This document shows, piece after piece, positions 55,788 through 64,000 of a DNA stretch of 64,000 nucleotides. The position numbers were made by a program, and so were the translations under genes. This DNA comes from Tenrec ecaudatus (Eukaryota; Chordata; Mammalia; Afrosoricida; Tenrecidae): the NCBI RefSeq assembly GCF_050624435.1, contig NC_134539.1, positions 146,540,025-146,604,024 of the forward strand, in the 5' to 3' direction. Position 1 is the stretch's first letter. Each line of letters begins with the position of its first letter. Under the pieces are notes generated by a model, which did not search any database, had not been told where the DNA came from, and saw nothing but the letters and a program-made list of their open reading frames with translations.

Positions 55788-55970
55788 CCGCACTCACTGC
55801 CACTGAGTGAATTATGACTGCTCACAGCGACCCTATGGACTAAGCAGAACCACCCTTGTGGGTTTCCGAGACTGTAAGTCTTTACGGGAGCAGAAAACCT
55901 CATGGTTCTTTCAAGGAGCGGCTGGTGGGTTCGAACTGTGGACCTTGTGGCTAGCAACCCAACAGGATTG
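55788..55970 (-). repeat. AfroSINE
   Basis: It reads ccgcactcactgccactgag to gtggctagcaacccaac. Confidence 0.88.
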
Positions 55971-56158
55971 TAAAATTTAAAAGGGCGTTGATGCCGTTGG
56001 AAGGTGCTCTGCGGTTGGGAGAGGCACAGGTGCCAACTGTGCCTGGAGGTAGCATCCTGGATGGGATGAAACGTCTTGAAGTCGCTCCTTGTGGATGCGC
56101 CCATGTGTAAGCACAGACCAGCCGGTACTTCCCTTGCTTGGTGGGTAACTGGCTGTCC

Positions 56159-56232
56159 TAGGGGGCTTCAAAAAGCTGGTGGAGAAATGGAATGACAAGG
56201 TTGTGGAATTTCATCACAGACCCTTGGATGGT
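56159..56232. mobile_element. Mariner-like mini-element
   Basis: TA then gggggcttcaaaaagctggt at the left; the right end is degraded to tcatcacagacccttgg. Confidence 0.6.
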
Positions 56233-56694
56233 AACGTTCTTGAGGCTCCAGAACGCTTGGCTGTAATTCTTTTCAACCTGTACCTGCAGGGAGTGGAGGC
56301 TGGAAATCGGTGAGGCCCTGAACAGGTGGGAAAGGCCAGGACAGGAAGACTGAGGCAGTGGAGGTGCGGATGGGGTTAGCAGCACAGGAGCCAAGGGACT
56401 AGGAGAGGGCCCACTGTGTTTGTGGGTGTGAGGGTGTTGCCCCACCGGACTGGCAGGGCCCTGCCATGAGCTGACTGCTATCACGCCCAGCCACCTGGTG
56501 CTGTTGGTGACTTCTTCCTGGGGGTGACTCCTTTAACTGGGCAGGATGCTCCATTACATGTCATTGCTGTCAACGAAGAAGCCTGCTCCCAGACAGCTCA
56601 GCCTACATCTGGAATGTTCCGGAGCTCTGTGTCCTTCAATAGAAAAATCGTACAGAACCTCATCTCAGGGAAAATGCTAAAACCAAGCGAAACA

Positions 56695-56870
56695 ACCCCC
56701 AGCTCACTGACATTGACTCAATTGTGACTCCGTGCGGCCCCACGGGACTGAGTAGAACGGCCCCTGTGGGTGTCCGAGGCTGCGAGTGAGCAGAAAGATG
56801 AGCAGAAAGCTCCATCTTTGTCCTGTGGAGCGGCCGGTGGTTTTGAGCTGTTAACTCACCAGAGCTTTCC
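56695..56870 (-). repeat. AfroSINE
   Basis: It contains ccgtgcggccccacgggact and ends ttaactcaccagagc. Confidence 0.82.
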
Positions 56871-56984
56871 TTGGGGAGGCCTCTGTAAATACCTCAAGCG
56901 AGTTGCAAAGGTGGTAAAGAAAAGAACAAAAAAAATCTTAGATTAAAATCATTTGAAGCATGGTGCTTTCAGGAATAGGTACAA

Positions 56985-57178
56985 ACCAAACCCACTGCCA
57001 GATGTCTAGTGCATTCTGACTCTCTGAGTAGCACTGCCCCGTAGGGATTCTGGGACTACATCTTTATGGGAGGAGACAGCCTCGTCCTTCCTCCCGGCGA
57101 GCAGTTTGGTGGGTGGTGGCTTTGAACCGGTAGCCTGACAGTTAGTCGTAACACTAACCCACTATGCCACCCGGAGGA
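56985..57178 (-). repeat. AfroSINE
   Basis: It reads aaacccactgccagatgtct to ccactatgccacccggagga. Confidence 0.82.
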
Positions 57179-57189
57179 CTCTTTAGGAA

Positions 57190-57550
57190 TGAATCCAGGT
57201 TACACTAAACTTGGAAGTGGCACGGGGCGTGAGTCACAAAATCTGACAGGAAATGTTGGTGGGGGCAGGTTTGGCAGTTCAGGCTGAACTTGGGACTGCT
57301 AGCCTTTGCCGGGTGAAGTCAGGCTCACTTTGGACTTGGGGAGCGGCCCCACCTGCCATGTCCCTCAGGACTCAAGGAATAAAAAACCGGCTCTCCTTCC
57401 CAGGCCACGCGGAAAGGGAACAGCTGGTGCCCCACACCTTGTCCAAACACACACCTATTGTCCTCTGGCCTCACCTTCCTAAGTTCCGGACTCCAAGGCC
57501 AAGATGCAAAGTTAAGCCTCCCTGTTAACCCTTTAGGCACATGCACCCCT
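57190..57550. other. No recognised feature
   Basis: Unassigned sequence with no SINE body. Confidence 0.4.
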
Positions 57551-57554
57551 GCCT

Positions 57555-57725
57555 CTCAAACTCACTGCGATCCAGCCAATGGGGAAGCACAGCAACCTGG
57601 TAGTACAGGATAGAACTGCCTCTTCGGTGGATTTTCGAGACTAAAACTTTATGGGATCCAAAGACCTGGTCTTTCTCCCTTGGAGCAGCTGTTGGTTTCA
57701 AACTGCTGGCAACCGGGGCTCCTGC
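57555..57725 (-). repeat. AfroSINE
   Basis: It runs from tctcaaactcactgcgatcc to caaccggggctcc. Confidence 0.78.
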
Positions 57726-57730
57726 TAGTG

Positions 57731-57804
57731 CAGTGGATCTCACCTGCCTAATGCCACGACCCTTTCGTATAGTTCCTCATGTTGTGGGGACCCCTAACCA
57801 TAAA
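57731..57804 (-). mobile_element. SPIN-like hAT element, truncated
   Basis: It starts cagtggatctcacctgccta and contains gttcctcatgttgtggggac, then breaks off in accataaa where a SINE begins. The other end was not found. Confidence 0.8.
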
Positions 57805-58134
57805 AAACCCAAACCCATTGGCATTGAGTCCGTTCCAACTAATAACCCTATAGAGCTACAGAGTAGAACTGTCCCATAGGCTTGAACTGTCCCATAGCTT
57901 ATGAGTTGGGCTGCTAACCATGAGGTCAGCAGTTCAAATCCACCAGCTGCTCCAAGGAACACATATGAGGCTTTCTACTCCTGTAATACCGAGTCGGAAT
58001 TGACTCAAGGGTAGTGATATTTTGAGTTTAGTCTTCACAGAGGCTGACTCCTACCGACAGAGCTACTGGTGGCTTCCAACCACCGCCCTATCGATTAGCA
58101 GTCTTATGTTTAACCATTGCACCACCAGGGCTCT
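57805..58134. repeat. Three abutting AfroSINE pieces
   Basis: A minus piece lies at 57805-57890 (cccaaacccattggcattga), a plus piece at 57892-58022 (atgagttgggctgctaacca) and a minus head at 58030-58134 (ccattgcaccaccagggctc). Confidence 0.75.
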
Positions 58135-58329
58135 GGGTACCAGGAGTACGCAGCACCTAACACAGGCAAACATCCTTGCCGTCCCAGAACTTATATCCTA
58201 GATCTGAAGCATCCCATACTGAAGCACCGTGTCCGTTTTCAGCTGGCAACAACCCAAGGGGAGTCTCTGACATTGCACCATACACCTTGACTCTTCACCT
58301 GACCCAAAGTCACATGCGCTGGTAGGCAC

Positions 58330-58910
58330 TGTAAGGAATTCTGGGGCGCAAAACAGGACCAAAGATCCAATCGGCAAAGTTTAGAAGCAGGCTTTATTGA
58401 GAGGCTTGCGGGCCGATTCAGCAACTCAGGGTATTGAGCTATTGAAACCGCGCCTTGGGGAATTTAGGCTGCGTTTTTATACCCCTGCTGGCAGGCACAC
58501 CTGGGAAGGATCAAAGCTGGGGAGGATCTGTGCACACCAGGGCTTCAGCAGGGAAGAGTTCTATACGTCCAGGATGGGTAGAGTGGAGTGTGCTTATCTT
58601 CAGAAAACATTCTGACTCCGGTTCCAGGTGTTTGGGGTTGAGCAGGGGAGGTCAGTGACAGGGAGGTCGATGAGAGGTGAATTCTAAGAGCCAAGCTGAA
58701 GGCACCGGATTTAAAATGGAGTCCCTTTTGCCAAGACCAGGCAGGCACCACCCGTCCCCACTCGCCAGGAGCACCCAGCACTCAGCAGCATCTGCCAAGC
58801 CGGCACTATCTGGTTCAGGAGGTGAAGCCATTATACAACAAGGAACCATAGTTTAAGGCTTTGGAAATTGCTAGCAGGAATGACTCGGCAGTTCCTTTTG
58901 TCGGGTGACA
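58330..58910 (-). mobile_element. Solo LTR of an endogenous retrovirus (class I-like)
   Basis: On the minus strand the 581-bp unit begins TGTCACCCGACAAAAGG and ends CCCAGAATTCCTTACA, the TG...CA form of an LTR. A TATAAAA box (58481-58475) and an AATAAA signal (58398-58393) are spaced as in a U3-R-U5 unit. No internal retroviral sequence lies next to it, so it is a recombined solo LTR. I see no clear target duplication. Confidence 0.85.
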
Positions 58911-59109
58911 GGGGTGTTTGCAGCTTCTGCTTTCTCTGGGGCTGGGACTCAAGCGGCAGAGCAAGCTGACAAGGATCCGGGCGTGTCACCATCTCAGGTC
59001 AGAGTGGTTTGCTGTCAGCATCAGGGCTGCTGTGGGCTGAGCTGGTACTTCGTCCCCAGCATCCTCCTCTCTGTTAGCACTTTAGTCCCCAAACCATGGA
59101 GAGCAGGTA

Positions 59110-59210
59110 GTCTGGGCACTCAGTGAGAGCACAGAGAGGTTCAGTAACTTGGCCAAGATCACACAGCTATTGGATGGCTAGCAGAATCAAGGATACGATT
59201 TTCAGAAGAC
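59110..59210 (-). repeat. MIR fragment
   Basis: The text agaggttcagtaacttggcc, aagatcacacagctattgga is the MIR core reversed. Confidence 0.75.
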
Positions 59211-59399
59211 AGGCTAACACCCCCCAAAATCAACTCTCCAAGAAGACAATTTGTTAAGTTCCTGCGCTCCTATGAATTGAAGCATTTTTTCTTTCTCCTC
59301 CAAATTTTTGTTTAACCTATGCTCCAACCCCTGGCCTGGCCCGAGCCTCACAAATATGGACTCCAAGACATTTAATTCAAGTTGACCAATCGACTCCAA

Positions 59400-59555
59400 A
59401 GGAGCCCTTGTGGCATAGTACGTTACACATTGGATTGCTAACTACTAGGTCTGTGGTTCAAACCCACTAGCTGCTTCCTGAAAGAAAGGCTCTCTGTTCA
59501 AGATTTATAGCCTCTGCAACCCACAAGGCCAGGTCTGCTCTGTCCTGAAGGGTGG
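59400..59555 (+). repeat. AfroSINE, 3'-truncated
   Basis: The head is ggagcccttgtggcatagta, with B box ggttcaaacccactag. Confidence 0.85.
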
Positions 59556-59559
59556 CAGT

Positions 59560-59735
59560 GAGTGAGTGTGAGTGGACCCCAAGTCATGGTGACCCCACCG
59601 GTGTTACAGTCGCCTGCGCGCCATAGAGCTTCCAATGGCTGGCTTGCCAGGAGGAGGTCACTCAGCCTTTCTTCCGACGTGCCCCCAGGTGGACTGTAAT
59701 TTAGGACCGTGGACCCATGAGCCATTTGCACCGGA
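59560..59735 (-). repeat. AfroSINE variant
   Basis: It has ccaagtcatggtgaccccac and ggcttgccaggaggaggtca; it resembles the 37.7-kb subtype. Confidence 0.6.
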
Positions 59736-59739
59736 TTAA

Positions 59740-60265
59740 ATCAAGAGCCAGGATGATTCACCGCACAGGAAAACTAGTAGATCACATTCCAGAGAAACAT
59801 TCTCACGCAAAACCAGCCAGGTGAAAATGCAGACTCTGATATAGGTACCACCGACTAACCAGGATGAGACAAAGCTCTTCTGGCTTGGTGTGACAGAAAG
59901 ACGAGATGCTTACAGGGGGCCTGCCCTGAAGCTTGAATCTGAATCTTGAGCTCACCCCCAAACCAACAAACCTCTAGTTTGCAGGGAAGACGGGCCACAT
60001 GAGAAGGTCATCAGTTAGGGAAAAAGTTACCCCAAACTTGGAGGACGACCCGGCCATCTACTTCTGCAAACCTCCCGGTGCCTAGGTCTGCTCCAACGCG
60101 GATGGAGCCCAGTTCTGGTGGCGAGCGGGCCACGTGTTACTCATGGAGCTGCTGTGAGTGGACCCTCCTCCCAGGGCAACTGCCATTAAGGACTGCTGGT
60201 CACTTTGCAGCGGGCACCAATGTGATCGATGGCCCTTCTACTCAGGCAATATTTTAGAGGGCGAC
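59740..60265. other. No secure feature, possibly a degraded SINE at 59985-60180
   Basis: The phrase ggccatctacttctgcaaac resembles the middle of the long AfroSINE but the rest does not align by eye. Confidence 0.35.
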
Positions 60266-60272
60266 ACAGATG

Positions 60273-60353
60273 TACGGTTTCAAAAGAGGTCGTGGAAAAG
60301 TGGAATGGAACGATCGTGACATGTTTTCCAGAGCTGTTTGAAGCCGCTTTGTA
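60273..60353. mobile_element. Mariner-like mini-element
   Basis: It starts TA then cggtttcaaaagaggtcgtg and ends ctgtttgaagccgctttgta, an imperfect palindrome. Confidence 0.68.
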
Positions 60354-60589
60354 TGCATGTATGAAATGATGTGGTGTGGGGGCTTGCGTACAAGGAATTC
60401 TGTGTGGGGGGGGTGCTGGTGAAGGAGAGAGAATTCCAGGGAGCAAGATGAAACCAGACGGGCCAGAGACCTTGTCTTGACAGGTAGTTGTCGAATCTGG
60501 CCGTAGCGTGGGTAGGCGTGAGTTTCTCAACTTCTGTACATTAACGTAGGGACAACAACAACGTGTGCTGTTGGAGAAATACCGGGTGA

Positions 60590-60782
60590 AACCCAGTCCC
60601 AGTTGCTGTCAAGTGGACCCTAGCTCATGGGGACCCTGTAAGGACCGAGTAGAATAGAGCTGTACCTTCCAAGACTGGTGTCTTTCTGGAAACAGAGGCC
60701 TGTCCGTCTCCCGTGGAGGGGCGGGGCAGTCAACCGCAGACGTCTCAGCCAGCAGCCAAGGCTTTATCTGCCATGCCACCAG
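60590..60782 (-). repeat. AfroSINE
   Basis: It runs from gaaacccagtcccagttgct to tgccatgccaccagggct. Confidence 0.82.
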
Positions 60783-61182
60783 GGCTTGCCTCCCGAGAGG
60801 TGCAAGTACGAAGGAAGCCACCGGCATATGCTCTCCATGTGAGAACTGCCCTAGGCTGTCTGCTGGCCTCCCCTAGCCCCGCCTCCCCACTGCACTTACC
60901 TGAGCTGATGCAATAGGCCCCAGGATGCTGGCTCAGCCTTTGCCCCTTCTCAACAGAGCAGCCCCGAGGGATTCTGGGACGACATCCCACCCCTTCTCTG
61001 GGATTTCAAACTCAGGAGAATTCTGTCTTCAGCCCTCCCACTCCGTGTTGTGTATTGAATGCTGAATCTTAACCTCTGGCTCGAATCCCATCTGGGACTG
61101 GGTTGTCTTTGCTATGCTAATGAGGGAGAATGAGTGTAGGGTGTGGTCTGAGTCCCTCTCTTTGGAGACTCGAAATGAGATG

Positions 61183-61290
61183 GGGCAAACAGATGTCATC
61201 ATGTCATTGAGCAAGAGGCCTTCGGCCGCAGCTCTAGTCTGTCCTGCAGGGTGACTCTGAGTTGAAATGGACTCCATGGGAGTGGGCTTG
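61183..61290 (+). repeat. AfroSINE 3' end
   Basis: The text tctgtcctgcagggtgactc, tgagttgaaatggactcc is the SINE end only. Confidence 0.6.
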
Positions 61291-61865
61291 GGTTGGGTTT
61301 GGTTTTGAGTTTAAGCAAGCAATCAGACTAGGAGTTAGAGTTGGCAGAAGAGGGCTGCCAAGCCACATGGAGGTCCCCAGGGAGCTGAGGATAAAAGGGA
61401 CATGGACCTGCGTCCAGAGAACACAGACAGAGAAAGCTTGCTGCCGAATGCAGCCTTGTGTCAGGGTCGCTAGAGTTGGAGTGGCAGTGAGTTTTAATGG
61501 GACCAAAGAAATGCCTGTCTGTCAAAGCTGCCCGCCCAGTGGCCGTGTTTCTGTGGCAGTGACACTGGGCGGCAGTGACACTGGAGAACCAAGAAGGCGC
61601 ACTTTCATTTCCTCCCAACTCCCCTGCACTTGCTCTTTGTGCCCACTGCCCCTCCAAACAAGCGGCTGCCTGCTTGTTCCTCCAACTGGCCAGACCCTGT
61701 CACTTGTTGGTGGCTCTGCCTGCTGGGCTGACTGCAGGGCTGACTCCTTAGCGCCCGTGGCTCTTCCTACAAATGGCACCTTTGCAGCCAGGTCATCCCT
61801 GGCCCCCCTCTTTAATGTTGCCCCTACCCACTCCCCCACGCTGGGTCTCCTGCCGGCTTTGAATT
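61291..61865. other. No recognised feature
   Basis: A 205-codon open frame (61262-61879) overlaps the SINE end and has no known relatives that I recognise. Confidence 0.4.
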
Positions 61866-61869
61866 TCTT

Positions 61870-62470
61870 TCCTTTTTAAAAATACTTTCCGTTGCGAATA
61901 AGGTGGAAGTTGACGGAGTAGATTGTCAGTTGAACATCCAACATCTCATGTCATCATCTCCATGGGGCCTTACCCGCTTTCCCCCTGGGCTTCCTGAGCC
62001 TCCTGCTGTCCCAGCCCACTGAACTAACATCGTTGGGCCAATGCTGATCCTTTTGATCTGAAGTGGTTGGGTACTCTACCTCAGGAATGACTTCGGTCCC
62101 AGACCCTAAGGGTGACAGAGGGCCGTACACCACGGGAGGCTCGCTGTCCCTTTCTGACCAGTAAGTCCAGTCTCTTTAATGATTTTTGAATTGTGGTTTC
62201 CCCCCTTTCTTATCTAGGACTTTCTGATAGGATCCTTTTCCGAGCACTTGGGGGTGGGAGCCGGGCACCAGCTAGGTTCTTCTGGCCTCGGGACTGTGGA
62301 GACTGATGTTTGTGTGACCCATTTGTCTCCTGGGCTGTTTCCTTGTGGCTTTAGAATCTCACCTCTCTTCTTTTCTCCAGATAGGAAGGGCTCATTGGTT
62401 GCACCTTCTGTAGCTGCCTGCTCAGGCGCTTTAAGACCCCGCTTGCAACACGCTTACCTGCTTTGATTTC
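61870..62470 (-). mobile_element. L1-like LINE 3' UTR fragment
   Basis: The text cagtaagtccagtctcttta, atgatttttgaattgtgg and ggcgctttaagaccccgctt matches an afrotherian L1 3' UTR in reverse. Confidence 0.6.
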
Positions 62471-62535
62471 TCATGACATGTTTTCCTTCTTTAATCCCCC
62501 TCCCCAACCCCACCCTACCCCCTCCTCCTGGAGAA

Positions 62536-62675
62536 AATACTCACTCACTGCCATCAACGCTGACTCATAGCACCCCCTGTGCATTTTCCGAGACTGTAAC
62601 TGCATGGGAGTAGAAAGCCCAGGCTTTCTCCCAAAGAGCTGCTGCTAGTTTTGAACTGCTGACCAGGGCTTTCAT
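62536..62675 (-). repeat. AfroSINE, 5'-head truncated
   Basis: It reads actcactcactgccatcaac and ends actgctgaccagggct. Confidence 0.82.
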
Positions 62676-63330
62676 TTGTCTCATTTACTGCTGTGAGCCC
62701 AGCGCCTAGGTTAGGGACCAACACTCAATGTGCTTTTGTCGACTGAGTGGCTGGCTGCAGGAATTCATTCCGCTATCATTTCAGACTGCACTGGGACAGC
62801 TGGTGGCCAAGGCCCTGCTGGGCACAGGCACTGTGACATCGGCCCCTCCCCCCGCCCCCCAGTCAGCCCGTGGGCACATGCGCTCATTTGATGGGTAAAC
62901 CAACGCGGCCCTCTGCACCCAGAGATCCCGCCCCCACCGCTTTGTCTCTTTTGGCCTCAGCTCATCCGAAGTCTCTGGAAAACCAACAAAGCCCTAGCCT
63001 TCTGCCAGGAAGGTCTGCGACCTCCTTGCTATTTCAGCTGTTTTCCAGGTTCCCTGGGTGGATGTTTGCCGCAGGGGCCCATGGGGAGCCAGGGTCAGGT
63101 GCTGGGGTGAGCTGAGCCACTCAGGAAGCCCAAGTCTTCTAGCTTGGGGCCGTTCTGAGGCTGCCCACCGAATCCTCAGGTGGTCTTGCCCCTTTCAGTC
63201 TCCGTCCTGGCCTGCAGCCTGCATGCTGGTCATTGCCCTTAGAAGTGACCCCAGAAATCGAAGGGAGGACAAAGCCCAGCATAACAGCAGCCCTGCCCTA
63301 CGCTGGGGTCATGGAGAAGGAGAGAGTGGG
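62676..63330. other. No recognised feature
   Basis: GC-moderate sequence; no exon matching ARSG was found. Confidence 0.4.
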
Positions 63331-63333
63331 CAG

Positions 63334-63626
63334 TGAAGGCCCAGTGGCAGAATCCTCACCTTCTATTGGCAGGTGGGGGTGTGTGGGGGGACCCGTGGCC
63401 AGAGTCATACACAGCCTGTGTGTCAATAGAAGCACATGTTCCGCTCGCGTGCCCGACACTTTCAGCAGAGCCTTCAGATTAGGGAGAAAGGCCTGGTGCT
63501 CTAGCCCCCAAACCAACAACAACCCCATGGATCACAAGGTTCGATTTGCAGCCAGTCACAGAGGGGGGGGCACATTTTGTTCTGTTGTGCATGGGGTCAC
63601 CCGGGACCCCAGCGATCGGCAGAAAG
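63334..63626 (+). repeat. Long AfroSINE
   Basis: The head is gcccagtggcagaatcctca; the body has agggagaaaggcctggtgct and the 3' part gttctgttgtgcatggggtc. Confidence 0.82.
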
Positions 63627-63714
63627 GGATGCAAGCCCTCCATGAAGGGGATTGGCCACTGAAGTTCAGGCTGCCAAATTAGAGGAGCTAAACCAGTGTA
63701 TATAAAGGCATCCA

Positions 63715-63795
63715 TGATGGGGCTTCAGGAAGTTTTTGGGAAAATTCCATTGTCTTTTATTTCCAATTTCCCATCGACTTATTGAAATCCTCTCA
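63715..63795. mobile_element. Mariner-like mini-element
   Basis: It has gatggggcttcaggaagttt at the left and cccatcgacttattgaaatc at the right, an imperfect palindrome. Confidence 0.65.
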
Positions 63796-64000
63796 TGGTT
63801 GTGTGTGTGTGTTAACAGATTAATTTCTTGAAATTGACACACAAGTTCACCTCAAAGAAATCGCTCATGCAATTGAAGGGACTGGCAAATCTTAAATCCA
63901 GGGATCAGGCAATAGGCTGAAGACTGCCCATAATTCACATGACTACAGGGGGCCAACGAACTCCAAATCTTCAGGCCAGATGACAGGCTGCAGGCTCACG

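Noticed and set aside
50400..64000. ARSG coding exons
   Set aside because: I looked for the sulfatase N-terminal region (signal peptide and the CxPSR catalytic motif) in all frames and saw neither; the gene's coding part must lie beyond the window.

Overview
This is a nuclear window from a placental mammal, almost certainly an afrothere and most likely a tenrec such as Echinops. Three lines support this. The window is crowded with tRNA-derived AfroSINE-type elements. It contains many fragments of an RTE/BovB-type LINE. It also carries short hAT elements with the ends of SPIN, a horizontally transferred transposon family reported from tenrec but not, as far as I recall, from elephant or hyrax. 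The species call is inference; the mammalian genes are read directly from the sequence. There is no bacterial, phage, plasmid or CRISPR content.

Two complete protein-coding genes can be spliced by eye. AMZ2 (archaemetzincin-2, a zinc metalloprotease) lies on the + strand in six coding exons, 605-14722. Its reading frame is open for 360 codons, with canonical splice sites and a poly(A) signal. SLC16A6 (monocarboxylate transporter 7) lies on the - strand in five coding exons, 43254 down to 29133, and is open for 523 codons. The two genes are convergent, as at human 17q24.2.

A strong CpG island at about 48.55-50.4 kb holds a TATA box and a splice donor that fit the non-coding first exon of SLC16A6. 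It is probably shared with the divergent neighbour ARSG, whose coding exons are not visible here. A smaller CpG-rich patch at 21.77-22.07 kb may be an upstream alternative ARSG promoter.

Layout: 0-14.8 kb is AMZ2. Its 8.3-kb third intron holds an antisense, 5'-truncated processed pseudogene of KDM2B (about 7.37 down to 5.23 kb). From 14.8 to 26.9 kb is intergenic repeat-rich DNA, including an RTE copy with an inverted 5' part (17.2-18.2 kb), a three-layer nested transposon (18.63-21.73 kb) and a 44-bp tandem triplet (23.17 kb). From about 26.9 to 49.3 kb is SLC16A6. From 50.4 to 64 kb no coding exon is recognisable; it holds SINEs, old MIR copies, an inverted pair of 125-bp segments (51.4/52.8 kb), a solo LTR (58.33-58.91 kb) and mariner-like mini-elements.

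I found no previously undescribed gene system. The most interesting observations are structural: the KDM2B retrocopy, the SPIN copies with an exact 8-bp duplication, the nested and inverted retrotransposons, the 125-bp inverted duplication, and the promoter architecture of SLC16A6/ARSG. Exon boundaries come from reading frame and GT/AG sites; repeat limits are approximate unless a target-site duplication is given.
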